Made by a program: the position numbers and the translations under genes | Notes under the pieces: generated by a model | Databases searched by the model: none | The model's input: only the letters and a program-made list of their open reading frames with translations | What the model was told of the DNA's origin: nothing | Part shown: positions 45,801-54,771 of the stretch, one piece after another | How the letters are laid out: each line of letters starts with the position of its first letter | Position numbering within the stretch: the stretch's first letter is position 1 | Origin: Halosimplex halobium | GTDB lineage: Archaea > Halobacteriota > Halobacteria > Halobacteriales > Haloarculaceae | DNA length: 64,000 nucleotides | Direction: 5' to 3' | Assembly: GCF_051414055.1 (NCBI RefSeq) | Contig: NZ_JBLKNX010000001.1 | Span: forward strand, 372,001 to 436,000

Positions 45801-46279
45801 GGGTCCTCCGGGAGGAAGTCCGCCGGGTGGTCGTGGGCGAACGTGGCGAGGTGCGTCCCGTCGAGGAGTTCGACGTGCGAGTGGAGGCGTCCGCGCTCGC
45901 GGGCCGCGGCCGCGAGGTCGGCCGCCGCCGGCTGGTCGAGGTCGACCCCGCCGACCAGCAGCACGGCCAGCCGGCGCTCGGGGTCGCTCACCCGCGTCAC
46001 GAGGAAGAGATCGGTCCCCAGCCGGCGGCGGAACGCCGCCGAGCGGTCGAACTCGCCGCGCTCGGCGACCGCGGGCAGCGACTCGGCCACGCCGTCCGGC
46101 GCGAGATACACCAGCCCGGAGCGGTCGGTCTCGCCCGCCTCGGGTGACAGCGGCGCTACGTGGCCCGCGCGGACGACCACCACCTCCCAGCCGTCCGCGC
46201 GCAGCTCCGCCGCCATCTCGTTGGCTTCCCGTACGGTCTCGCCCCAGGGGGACGTATCGTCGTCCGTCTCGGCCGACAT
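45797..46279 (-). CDS. Conserved haloarchaeal protein of unknown function (160 aa)
   Basis: An acidic alpha/beta protein. It opens with a helical region (ETVREANEMAAELRADGWEV) followed by alternating strands (VVVRAGHVAPL, SGLVYLAPDG, DLFLVTRVSDP, RLAVLLVGGVDL) and a C-terminal half ending DGTHLATFAHDHPADFLP. I associate this with DUF7529-like haloarchaeal proteins; function unknown. It is translationally coupled to the phosphoesterase downstream, which suggests a partner or regulator role. Confidence 0.65.
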   Translation of the reverse strand: MSAETDDDTSPWGETVREANEMAAELRADGWEVVVVRAGHVAPLSPEAGETDRSGLVYLAPDGVAESLPAVAERGEFDRSAAFRRRLGTDLFLVTRVSDPERRLAVLLVGGVDLDQPAAADLAAAARERGRLHSHVELLDGTHLATFAHDHPADFLPEDP

Positions 46280-46390
46280 ACCCGTACCTCTGCCTGGCGG
46301 GACATGGGTGTTACGAACGGGTGGATAAATAGATTATATTGGTGTATAGTCCTATAACCCTGGCCCATATCCAAACGTATCACGAGCCAA

Positions 46391-46411
46391 AACCTATTTG
46401 ATTGCGCAATC
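46391..46411 (+). promoter_or_regulatory. Promoter box and 12-bp palindrome of the peptide-transport operon
   Basis: The string aacctatttg (46391-46400) is a TATA-like box about 30 bases before the ATG at 46426. It is followed at once by the perfect palindrome gattgcgcaatc (46400-46411), well placed for a repressor that blocks transcription start. Confidence 0.5.
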
Positions 46412-46425
46412 GGACACTCCTCTCG

Positions 46426-48372
46426 ATGCCAGAGAAACAGACTCGGCGTCGGTTCCTCACGGCAGCGGGCGCGGGCGCCGCGTCCCTGCTGGCCGGTTGT
46501 GGGAGTGACACGTCGACGCCGACCGACGGTTCGGGCGACGGTTCGGACGGTTCCTCAGGTGACGGGTCGGACGGCTCCGCGGGCGACGGATCCGACTCCT
46601 CGGACGAGTCGGACGGCTCCGACGGAACATCGGGCGGCTCCGCCGGGGGCGTCCTCAACATGATGGCGACCGGGAACGTCCAGACGCTGGACCCGATCAA
46701 CGCGAAGGGCTCGGGCGCGGGGTACAACCAGTACAACAAGTCGCTGATGAACTTCCCCGACGGGCAGTACCCGCCCGAGCCGGCGCTCGTGAACGGCTAC
46801 GAGCTGTCGGAGGACGGGCGTACCTACACGTTCGACCTGAAGGAGGGCGTGACCTTCCACGACGGGTCGGAGCTGACCGCCGAGGACGTGGTCTACTCCT
46901 ACCGGCGGCTCGCCGAGTCCGAGAACTCGCGCAACCAGGACGACATCATCGGCGAGACGATGCGCATCCAGCACGAACGGGACGCCAGCCTGACGACCCC
47001 CTCCGACGAGGCGACGGCCGACGACATCGTCCCCGGGTCGCTGGCGGTCGAGGCGGTCGACGACTACACCTTCGAGATGACGCTCGCCTCGCCGTTCCAG
47101 TACACCCTCTTCCAGATCGCCGGCGGCGCGTTCGCGATCCTCCCGGCGAACTCGGTCGGCGACGTCGAGAGCTACGACGGCGAGTACAGCTACAACGAGT
47201 TTTTCAGCACGGCCGGCGACGGCCCCACCTTCTCCGCGCTGGGCCCCTTCCAGGTCGACTCCTGGACGAAGGGCAGCCAGATCCAGCTGTCGGCGTTCGA
47301 CGACTACTACGGTGAGGGTCCCGAACTCGACGGGATCACCTACACCGTCGTCTCGGACGGGCAGACGCGACTGAACCGCTTCCGCAACGAGAGCGCACAC
47401 ATCCTCGAGGGGATACCGACCGCGTCGTTCAACCCGGAGAACGTCTCCATCGAGGAGCAGATGGGCAACCGCTCGGTCGGCACCTACACCTTCGGGAACG
47501 GCACGGAGGTCAACTACGGCGAGATCCCCGCGCTGACGACCGAGTACCTCGTGTTCAACACACTGGAGGTGCCGCTGGCGGTCCGGCGGGCGTTCGCCTA
47601 CGCGATGAACCAGCACGACATCGCCGAGAGCGTCTACAAGGGCACCGGCAAGCCCGCCTACCACATCACGCCGCCGGCGCCGTACCCCACCTTCGAGGAG
47701 GGCCAGTCCGGGGAGGCGTCCTACGACGCCCACGCCGAGAACGGCGCCAACTCCAACACCGAGTTCGGCGCGGACGGCTACCCCTACGGCTACGGCGAGA
47801 CGCTCCTCGACGAGGCCCGCGCGGTCATGGAAGAGGCCGGCTACGGGCCGGACAACCGCTTCTCGATCACGGCGACGACCATCTCCGGCGACAGCGGCTA
47901 CCGGCAGGTGTTCACCCGCCTCCAGCCGAAGCTCAACTCCGCGTACATCGACATGGAGATCACCGAGGCGAGCTTCGGGACGATCATCAGCAACGCCATC
48001 AACGGCTCGATGGAGGTGTTCGGGCTCGGCGACGGCATGGAGTACCCCGGCCCGCAGAACTTCCTGCGGTTCCTCCACGGCTCCAACCCGAGCACGCAGT
48101 TCACCCGCTGGGGCGCCGAGGACAGCTACTACACGGAGGAGTACCGCCAGATCGCCCGCGAGGCGTGGGACGAGAACTACGCCGCGGAGGGCACCACGGC
48201 GGAGGACCACGCCGAGGCCTTCCAGACCGTCGAGGAGATAAACTGGGCGTCCATGCAGGAGCTCCCCTTCCTCCACCCCATCAGCCAGCGCCTGTGGCAC
48301 GACTCCGTCGACGTCGAGATGTACGGCGTTATGGAGAACCAGACCTTTAATCAGGTCACGCTCGACGAGTAA
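46426..48372 (+). CDS. Peptide/solute-binding lipoprotein of a Dpp/Opp-type ABC transporter
   Basis: A family 5 extracytoplasmic solute-binding protein, 648 residues. Tat signal TRRRFLTAAG with lipobox LLAGC; then a repetitive Ser/Gly/Asp linker of about 50 residues much like that of PstS. Binding-domain landmarks are QTLDPINAKGSG, GYELSEDGRTYTFDLKEGV, FHDGSELTAEDVVYSYRRL and VRRAFAYAMNQHDIAE. Oligopeptides, dipeptides or sugars are possible cargo. First gene of a five-gene importer operon; a strong hairpin follows it, which would let it be made in excess over the permeases. Confidence 0.93.
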   Translation: MPEKQTRRRFLTAAGAGAASLLAGCGSDTSTPTDGSGDGSDGSSGDGSDGSAGDGSDSSDESDGSDGTSGGSAGGVLNMMATGNVQTLDPINAKGSGAGYNQYNKSLMNFPDGQYPPEPALVNGYELSEDGRTYTFDLKEGVTFHDGSELTAEDVVYSYRRLAESENSRNQDDIIGETMRIQHERDASLTTPSDEATADDIVPGSLAVEAVDDYTFEMTLASPFQYTLFQIAGGAFAILPANSVGDVESYDGEYSYNEFFSTAGDGPTFSALGPFQVDSWTKGSQIQLSAFDDYYGEGPELDGITYTVVSDGQTRLNRFRNESAHILEGIPTASFNPENVSIEEQMGNRSVGTYTFGNGTEVNYGEIPALTTEYLVFNTLEVPLAVRRAFAYAMNQHDIAESVYKGTGKPAYHITPPAPYPTFEEGQSGEASYDAHAENGANSNTEFGADGYPYGYGETLLDEARAVMEEAGYGPDNRFSITATTISGDSGYRQVFTRLQPKLNSAYIDMEITEASFGTIISNAINGSMEVFGLGDGMEYPGPQNFLRFLHGSNPSTQFTRWGAEDSYYTEEYRQIAREAWDENYAAEGTTAEDHAEAFQTVEEINWASMQELPFLHPISQRLWHDSVDVEMYGVMENQTFNQVTLDE

Positions 48373-48387
48373 CTGACAAGCGCCGGC

Positions 48388-48424
48388 CGGGTCCCGCCGG
48401 GAGCCCCGTCGGGCGGCGGACCCG
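48388..48424 (+). other. Intercistronic mRNA hairpin after the binding-protein gene
   Basis: Arms 48388-48399 and 48414-48424 pair with 7 + 4 base pairs around one bulged C. The position between binding protein and permeases suits mRNA stabilisation or partial termination, giving more binding protein than channel. Confidence 0.5.
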
Positions 48425-48531
48425 GCAGCGGTCGACACCGAGATATCAATGCATTCGCGACACTGCGCGCGGACGGCCCCGGGGTGCAGCCAGGACAGAC
48501 AGCGGCCGCCGGCCGGCGGAGGTGACGGCCG

Positions 48532-49551
48532 GTGAGCAGGCTGAAGTACCTCGGCAAGCGGTTCCTGCTCGCGATCCCGGTCGTCTGGCTGGGCACGTCG
48601 ATGACGTGGTTCATCATCTTCATGGGGCCGATCGACCCGGCGGCCAGGCTGCTCAGCCAGGGCCAGACGCGCAACCCCGCCGCCTACCGGGCGGCACAGC
48701 AGGAGCTCGGCCTCAACCAGCCGCCGCTCCAGCACTACCTCCACTACATGGTCGACCTGATAACCTTCGACCTGGGCCAGACGTTCCTGCTCTACCAGGG
48801 GTCGAGCGTGAACGCGCTGATCCTCGATTTCCTGCCGCGGACGCTGTGGCTGGGCTTCTGGTCGGTGGTCATCGCGATCCTGATCGGCGTGCCGCTGGGC
48901 TTCTACGCGGGGATGCGCTCGAACACGGCCGCCGACTACCTCGCGTCGTTCGGCGGCATCGTCTGGCGCGCCATGCCGAACTTCTGGCTCGCGATCATGC
49001 TGCTGGCGCTTTTGGGCAGCCTCCAGGGCATGATCGGGATCAGCTGGCAGCAGTTCCTCGTCCCCATCGACGCCATCTCCGGGAGCCCGGACATGTCCCG
49101 GATCGGGACCGTCGACGGCTTCCTCGCGGCGACGAAGAAGGTGTTGCCCGCGGCGCTGGTGCTCGGGTCGGCGTCGATGGGCAACGAGATGCGGATCGGG
49201 CGGACGGCGGTCCTCGAAGTGCGCAACGAGGACTTCGTCGACATGGCGAAGGCGAAGGGCGTCTCCGACCGCGCCCTCGTCTGGAAGCACATCCTGCGCA
49301 ACGCCCTGGTGCCGCTGGTCCCGATCATCACCAGCGAGGCGTTCCTGCTCATCGGCGGGTCGGTCCTCGTCGAGACCGTCTTCGGGATCAACGGCATCGG
49401 GTGGCTGTTCTACCGGGCGGCCATCCAGGGCGACCTGCCGCTGGTCGGCACGCTGATGTACATCTTCATCCTCATGATCGTCGGAATCAACCTGATCCAG
49501 GACCTGTTGTACACCGTCATCGACCCCCGCGTCGGACTGGAGGGTGCCTGA
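48532..49551 (+). CDS. dppB: Dpp/Opp-type ABC transporter permease 1
   Basis: A six-span permease of 339 residues with the typical DppB start (KYLGKRFLLAIPVVWLGTSM), a large exported loop, and the EAA loop (VDMAKAKGVSDRALVWKHIL) that docks the ATPases. The end FGINGIGWLFYRAAIQGDLP is family-typical. Start GTG 48532. The symbol reflects family resemblance, not proven cargo. Nearly abuts the next gene (one base). Confidence 0.93.
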   Translation: MSRLKYLGKRFLLAIPVVWLGTSMTWFIIFMGPIDPAARLLSQGQTRNPAAYRAAQQELGLNQPPLQHYLHYMVDLITFDLGQTFLLYQGSSVNALILDFLPRTLWLGFWSVVIAILIGVPLGFYAGMRSNTAADYLASFGGIVWRAMPNFWLAIMLLALLGSLQGMIGISWQQFLVPIDAISGSPDMSRIGTVDGFLAATKKVLPAALVLGSASMGNEMRIGRTAVLEVRNEDFVDMAKAKGVSDRALVWKHILRNALVPLVPIITSEAFLLIGGSVLVETVFGINGIGWLFYRAAIQGDLPLVGTLMYIFILMIVGINLIQDLLYTVIDPRVGLEGA

Positions 49552-49552
49552 G

Positions 49553-51010
49553 ATGGCCGGCGCGACGACCGACCGGGAGCGTGCCTCGACGGCCCTCCCG
49601 ACCTCGTCGCCGGCGCTCGTCTGGGCCGCCGCCGGGGTCGCACTGTTCGCGGTGGAGGCCGGCGCGCTCGCTACCTTCCTCGCCGGCATGGCCGCGGACC
49701 TCCTGCTGTTCGTCCCGTCGCTCGGTCCCGCACAGCCGGCTGTCGAATGGCTGATAGGGCTGTTCAACGCCGCCCAGTCGACCGCCCAGGAGGTGCCGAC
49801 GCTGCTCTCGCGGGAGACGATCCCCAACGAGGGGTACTGGAACGGGGGGCGGTGGGTCGGGACGTTCCTCGGGCTGGAGCCCGCGCTCGCCTGGGCGGTG
49901 CGGGTGGCGCTGGTCTACGGGTACGCCTTCGCCTGCGCCGGCTGGGCGATGCTCGGCTACCGCCTCTACCGGCGGGAGATCCGCCCGACCGACTGGAGCC
50001 CCCGCGACGACATCGTCGACCGCTTCCGCTCGCACACCTGGGGGAAGTTCGGGCTCCTCGTCGTGTTCATGTTCGTCGTCATGGCCGTCTTCGCGCCCGC
50101 GCTCGGGCCGACGACGGTCGAACAGAACATGCGCCAGTCGTACTCCCACGAGTTCAGCTACTGGAACAGCGACGCCGGGGAGGTCCAGACGACGCTCGTC
50201 GGCCAGGCGAACCTCGAATCGCAGTCGACCGGCACCGAATCGCGGGTGATGCCGTTCACCTACGACGACTACAACCGCTACCACCCGTTCGGGACGCTCC
50301 CCACGGGCCGGGATCTGTTCACCTTCATCGCCACCGGGTCCCGTATCTCGCTGGTCATCGGCGTGCTCTCGGTCGGGCTGAGCGCGCTGCTGGCCGCCTC
50401 GCTCGCGCTGGTCGCCGCCTACTACCGCGGCCGGGTCGACCTCGGCATGGTGCTGGTCTCGGACGCGGTGATGGCGATGCCGCAACTACTCCTGCTCATC
50501 ATGCTCACGACCGTCCTCGCGGACACGTGGGTCGGCGGGATCTACAGCGGCGCGTTCGTCCTCGCGCTCATCTTCGCCGGCACCGGCTGGACGTACATGT
50601 GGCGGTCGGTGCGGGGCCCCGCCCTCCAGGTCGCCCAGCGACAGTGGGTCGACGCCGCCCGCAGCTTCGGGCAGAAACCGCGCGTGATCATGCGCCGGCA
50701 CATGCTCCCGTACATCACCGGCTACCTGCTGATCTACGGGTCGATGACGCTCGGCGGCGCGATCATCGCCATCGCCGGTCTCTCGTTCCTGGGACTGGGC
50801 GTCTCCCCGCCGACCCCGGAGTGGGGCCGGGCGATCAACCTCGGCCAGGACTACGTGACCACGGGCTCGTGGCACATCTCGCTCATCCCGGGGATCCTGA
50901 TCACGGTCGTCGTGACCGGGTTCAACGCGCTGGGTGACGGGATCCGCGACGCCATCGACCCGCAGTCCGACGCCGAGGGCGGCGCGGCCGGGCGGGGTGG
51001 TGGCGCGTGA
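49553..51010 (+). CDS. dppC: Dpp/Opp-type ABC transporter permease 2 (extended N-terminus)
   Basis: Second permease, 485 residues, versus about 300 in bacteria. The C-terminal half is a standard DppC (HPFGTLPTGRDLFTFIATGS, then AYYRGRVDLGMVLVSDAVMA, then the EAA loop WVDAARSFGQKPRVIMRRHM). The N-terminal about 165 residues add two or three spans and an exported loop. The ATG at 49553 is three codons after a GTG alternative. Overlaps the next gene by four bases. Confidence 0.92.
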   Translation: MAGATTDRERASTALPTSSPALVWAAAGVALFAVEAGALATFLAGMAADLLLFVPSLGPAQPAVEWLIGLFNAAQSTAQEVPTLLSRETIPNEGYWNGGRWVGTFLGLEPALAWAVRVALVYGYAFACAGWAMLGYRLYRREIRPTDWSPRDDIVDRFRSHTWGKFGLLVVFMFVVMAVFAPALGPTTVEQNMRQSYSHEFSYWNSDAGEVQTTLVGQANLESQSTGTESRVMPFTYDDYNRYHPFGTLPTGRDLFTFIATGSRISLVIGVLSVGLSALLAASLALVAAYYRGRVDLGMVLVSDAVMAMPQLLLLIMLTTVLADTWVGGIYSGAFVLALIFAGTGWTYMWRSVRGPALQVAQRQWVDAARSFGQKPRVIMRRHMLPYITGYLLIYGSMTLGGAIIAIAGLSFLGLGVSPPTPEWGRAINLGQDYVTTGSWHISLIPGILITVVVTGFNALGDGIRDAIDPQSDAEGGAAGRGGGA

Positions 51011-52188
51011 GCGACGCCGAGCCCCTGCTGGCCGTGGAGAACCTGCGGACCGTCTTCCACACCGACCGCGAGGAGATCCACGCCGTCGACGGCGTCTCCT
51101 TCGAGATCAGCGCGGGCGAGACCGTCGGACTCGTCGGCGAGTCGGGGTCGGGCAAGTCCGTCACCGCGCGGTCGATCCTCGGGCTCGTCGACCGCCCCGG
51201 CGCGGTCGAGGAGGGGTCGATCCGCTTCCGCGGCGAGGACCTGACCGACGACAGCTGGGAGGCCCACCGCGGCGACATCGCCATCGTCTTCCAGGACCCC
51301 GGCAGCGCGCTGAACCCCGTCTACACCGTCGGCAACCAGATCCGGGAGGCGCTGAAGATCCACCAGGACCTCCGCGGGCGCGAGGCCCGCGCCCGGGCGG
51401 TCGAACTGCTCGAGGAGGTGGGCATCCCCGACGCGGCGGACCGGGTCGGCGAGTACCCCCACCAGCTCTCGGGCGGGATGCAACAGCGGGCGGTCATCGC
51501 GATGGCGCTGGCCTGCGACCCCGACCTGCTCGTCTGCGACGAGCCGACGACCGCGCTGGACGTGACCATCCAGGCGCAGATCCTCGACCTGCTCGCCGAG
51601 CTGCAGCGCGAGGAGGACCTCGCGATCCTCTTCATCACCCACGACATGGGCGTCATCGAGGACGCCACCGACCGGGTGAACGTCATCTACGCCGGCGAGA
51701 TCGTCGAGCGGGCGCCGACCGACGCGCTGTTCGACGACCCCCAGCACCCCTACACGCGGGCGCTGTTGCGGTCGATCCCCGGGCGGACCCCGCCCGACGA
51801 GCAGCTCCCCACCATCGAGGGGGAGGTGCCGACGCCGACCGGCCCGGCCACGGTCTGTCGGTTCGCACCGCGGTGTCCCGACGCCTTCGGCGCCTGCATC
51901 GAGGTCCACCCCGAGCACCACGACGTGGGCGAGGCGGGTGTCGACCGGAGCGCCGCCTGCCTGTTGCACGACGACCGCTACCCGAGCGAGACCGGCCTCG
52001 ACGACGAGCCGGGCGACGACGACGGGCTCGACGAGCGCACGGTCGCCGCGGCGAGCGACAACACCAACTTCGGGGCCGTCGACCACGGCGGTGGCGCGCC
52101 CCCCGAGGCGGGCGTCGGCGGGAACACGGGTGGCACGGGCACGGCCGGCGATGTCGACGTCGGCGACGAAGGGGGCGGTGAGCTGTGA
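51007..52188 (+). CDS. dppD: Dpp/Opp-type ABC transporter ATPase 1
   Basis: A 393-residue ATPase. Walker A GESGSGKS (residues 44-51), IVFQDPGSALNPV (Q-loop), signature LSGGMQQRAVIAMALA (from about residue 153), Walker B LLVCDEPTTALDV, H-loop FITHDMGVIED. The oligopeptide/dipeptide C-terminal extension has the CRFAPRCP cysteine motif, which in this family can coordinate an iron-sulphur cluster. The last about 65 residues are a Gly/Asp-rich tail. GTG start overlaps dppC. Confidence 0.95.
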   Translation: MSDAEPLLAVENLRTVFHTDREEIHAVDGVSFEISAGETVGLVGESGSGKSVTARSILGLVDRPGAVEEGSIRFRGEDLTDDSWEAHRGDIAIVFQDPGSALNPVYTVGNQIREALKIHQDLRGREARARAVELLEEVGIPDAADRVGEYPHQLSGGMQQRAVIAMALACDPDLLVCDEPTTALDVTIQAQILDLLAELQREEDLAILFITHDMGVIEDATDRVNVIYAGEIVERAPTDALFDDPQHPYTRALLRSIPGRTPPDEQLPTIEGEVPTPTGPATVCRFAPRCPDAFGACIEVHPEHHDVGEAGVDRSAACLLHDDRYPSETGLDDEPGDDDGLDERTVAAASDNTNFGAVDHGGGAPPEAGVGGNTGGTGTAGDVDVGDEGGGEL

Positions 52189-53828
52189 CCGACCCCGCGA
52201 CGAGCGTGGCGGGCCACGGCGACGCGGCGGGCGCCGAACGGGGCGAGCCGATGCTGTCGGTCCGGGACCTGCGGACCTACTACGACGAGCGGACGCTGCT
52301 GTCGCGGTCGCCGCCGGTCAAGGCCGTCGACGGCGTCTCCTTCGACCTGTTCGAGGGGGAGACGCTGGGGCTGGTCGGCGAGTCCGGCTGCGGCAAGACG
52401 ACGCTCGGCCGGACGCTCGTCGGGCTGGAGGACGCGACGAGCGGGACGATCGAGGCCGGGGGGCGGGACGTGACCGACGGCGGCGACGCCGAGTGGCAGC
52501 GCCGCGTCGGCATGGTGTTCCAGGACCCCGACGAGAGCCTCAACGACCGCCAGACCGTCGGCCAGATCGTCCGCGAACCGCTGGAGGCCCACGGCTGGCC
52601 GCGGCTCTCGGTCGCCGTCGAGGGGGTCGACGCGGCGACCGTCTCCGGGTCGGGGCCGGTCGTCGGCGGGTCCGTCGGCGGCGACGACGCGGCCGGCGTC
52701 ACCGGGGACCCCGACGCCGGGCCGGACGTGACGGTCTCGCTCGCTCGCGGGACTCACGAGGTCTCGGTCCGCGACCGGCTCCCGCTGACGGCCGACGACG
52801 TGACGGTGTCGGTCGACCGGGGCGAGCGCCCGACCGTGTCGGTGCGCGTCGGGAAGTCGGTCGCGGAGCTGCGACAGGACCGCGTCGCGGAACTGATCAC
52901 GCGCGTCGGGCTCAGCGAGGAGCACGTCCGGCGGTACCCCCACCAGTTCTCCGGCGGGCAGCGCCAGCGGGTCGGCATCGCCCGGGCGCTGGCGCTCGAA
53001 CCGGACTTCCTGGTGCTCGACGAGCCCGTGAGCGCGCTGGACGTGAGCGTCCAGGCGCGGATCATCAACCTCCTGGAGGGGATCCAGGACGACCTGGGGC
53101 TAACCTACCTGTTCATCGCCCACGACCTGAGCGTGGTCCGGCACATCGCCGACCGGGTCGCGGTGATGTACCTCGGCAACGTGGTCGAACTCGGCCCGGC
53201 GGAGTCGGTGTTCGCCGACCCACGCCACCCATACACACTGTCGCTGCTCTCGGCGATCCCCGGCAGCGGCTCGCCGTGGGACGGCGAGCGGGTGACGCTG
53301 CGGGGGACCCCGCCGAGCCCGCGGGACCCGCCGTCGGGGTGTCCGTTCGCCACGCGCTGCCCGGCGAAGATCCGCCCCGACGAGTTCGACCTCCCGGAGG
53401 CGACCTGGCGGGCGCTCGACGAGCTGCGGGTCGTCTTCCGGACGCGCGCCCGCTCGGAGGACTCGCTTCTCGCCCGGGCGAAGGCGCTCGCCGGCCGCCC
53501 CGTCGACGCCGAGGCGATCGACGACGCGGTCGACGAACTGCTCGGGGACCGCGACCTCCCCACGGCGGCGAGGGCCGCCGTCGACGAGGCCGTCGCCCTC
53601 GCCAAGGGCGGTGACGACCGCGCGGCCGCCGACCGGCTCCGGGAGACGTTCGGCTCCCGGTGCGACGGCGAGGCGCCCGACGCCTACGCGACCGGCGGCG
53701 GCGAGCGCGAGAGCCGGTGTCTCCGCGCGGAGGACGACTACCGCGGCGTCGCGGCGACGGTCGCCGACCGGGAGCAGAGGGCGGGCGCGGCCCCGGCCGA
53801 CCGCGCGGGCGGGAGCGACGGTGACTGA
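52185..53828 (+). CDS. dppF: Dpp/Opp-type ABC transporter ATPase 2 with internal insertion
   Basis: A 547-residue ATPase, over 200 residues longer than bacterial DppF. Walker A GESGCGKT (65-72), Q-loop VFQDPDESLNDRQTV, signature FSGGQRQRVGIARALA (from 255), Walker B LVLDEPVSALDV, H-loop FIAHDLSVVRH. Between the Q-loop and signature, residues about 141-230 are an extra Gly/Asp/Val-rich, beta-like segment in the helical subdomain. The cysteine motif CPFATRCP follows, then an extra helical C-terminal domain from about residue 430. Overlaps neighbours by four and eight bases. Confidence 0.92.
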   Translation: MTDPATSVAGHGDAAGAERGEPMLSVRDLRTYYDERTLLSRSPPVKAVDGVSFDLFEGETLGLVGESGCGKTTLGRTLVGLEDATSGTIEAGGRDVTDGGDAEWQRRVGMVFQDPDESLNDRQTVGQIVREPLEAHGWPRLSVAVEGVDAATVSGSGPVVGGSVGGDDAAGVTGDPDAGPDVTVSLARGTHEVSVRDRLPLTADDVTVSVDRGERPTVSVRVGKSVAELRQDRVAELITRVGLSEEHVRRYPHQFSGGQRQRVGIARALALEPDFLVLDEPVSALDVSVQARIINLLEGIQDDLGLTYLFIAHDLSVVRHIADRVAVMYLGNVVELGPAESVFADPRHPYTLSLLSAIPGSGSPWDGERVTLRGTPPSPRDPPSGCPFATRCPAKIRPDEFDLPEATWRALDELRVVFRTRARSEDSLLARAKALAGRPVDAEAIDDAVDELLGDRDLPTAARAAVDEAVALAKGGDDRAAADRLRETFGSRCDGEAPDAYATGGGERESRCLRAEDDYRGVAATVADREQRAGAAPADRAGGSDGD

Positions 53829-54609
53829 CCCCGACGCCCGGCGGGCGGCCGCCGAACGGGCCGCGCGCGCCGGCGGCGAGGTCGCCGCGTCGCTGTTCCG
53901 GGAGGACCTGGCCGTCGAGACGAAGGACAACGAGACGGACTACGTGACGCGGGCCGACACGGAGGCCCAGGAGGCGATAGTCGAGGTCCTCCGCGAGCGC
54001 TACCCCGACGAGCCGGTCGTCGGCGAGGAGGCCGACGCGGCCAAGGCCGTCCCCGAAACCGGGCCGGCGTGGGTCGTCGACCCGATCGACGGGAGCCACA
54101 ACTACGTCCGCGGCGGCCGCGTCTGGGGGACCTGCGTCGCCGCCGTCCGCGACGGCGAGCCCGTCGCCGCGGCGACCGTCTGCCCCGCGCTGGGCGACAC
54201 CTACGTCGCCGGCGGCGGCCCCACCGAGCGCAACGGCGAGGTCGTCTCGGTCAGCGACCGGGCCGACCCGGCGACCTGCAGCGTCGCGCCGACGGTCTGG
54301 TGGCCGAGCGACCGCCGCGACGAGTTCGCCCGCGCCGCCGAGGCGGTCGTCACCCGCTTCGGCGACATGCGGCGGCCCGGCTCTGTCCAGGTCGCGCTCG
54401 CCCAGGTCGCAGCCGGCCGCCTCGACGCCGCGGTCACCAACGTCGCGGTCAATCCCTGGGACAGCCTCGCCGGCGTCCACCTCGTCCGCCGGGCCGGCGG
54501 CCGCGTGACCGACCTGGCCGGCGACCGCTGGCGCCACGACGCGACGGGCCTGGTCGCGTCGAACGGCTCGGTCCACGACGACGCCCTCGCGGCCGCGACC
54601 GAGATCTGA
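53821..54609 (+). CDS. Inositol monophosphatase/FBPase-family phosphatase
   Basis: A Mg-dependent phosphatase of 262 residues, GTG start overlapping dppF by eight bases. Metal-site motifs are VVGEEAD (glutamate), WVVDPIDGSHNYVRGG (D-P-I-D-G) and VNPWDSLAGVHLVRRAGG (W-D-x-x-A-G). Substrates in the family include inositol-1-phosphate, fructose-1,6-bisphosphate, NADP and PAP. Coupling to a transporter operon is unexplained, but haloarchaeal peptide-transport operons often carry metabolic genes at the end. Confidence 0.88.
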   Translation: MTDPDARRAAAERAARAGGEVAASLFREDLAVETKDNETDYVTRADTEAQEAIVEVLRERYPDEPVVGEEADAAKAVPETGPAWVVDPIDGSHNYVRGGRVWGTCVAAVRDGEPVAAATVCPALGDTYVAGGGPTERNGEVVSVSDRADPATCSVAPTVWWPSDRRDEFARAAEAVVTRFGDMRRPGSVQVALAQVAAGRLDAAVTNVAVNPWDSLAGVHLVRRAGGRVTDLAGDRWRHDATGLVASNGSVHDDALAAATEI

Positions 54610-54771
54610 CGCTCCATACCGCTCCGGTGACCTACGTAGTCCCACGGTCCGTTCTTAGCGACCTTCTTTTCGCGCCGGGCGAAACGACCGGCTGGCGCGA
54701 ACAGACTGTCAGGCATGCGCCACGCAGGCGGTCCGGTCGTCACGGAGCGAACCCGCCCGCCACCCGACGGC

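Noticed and set aside
46555..49827. 1090-codon minus-strand open frame across the peptide transporter genes
   Set aside because: It spans two well-supported genes on the other strand and is a mirror frame of their third-position GC bias.
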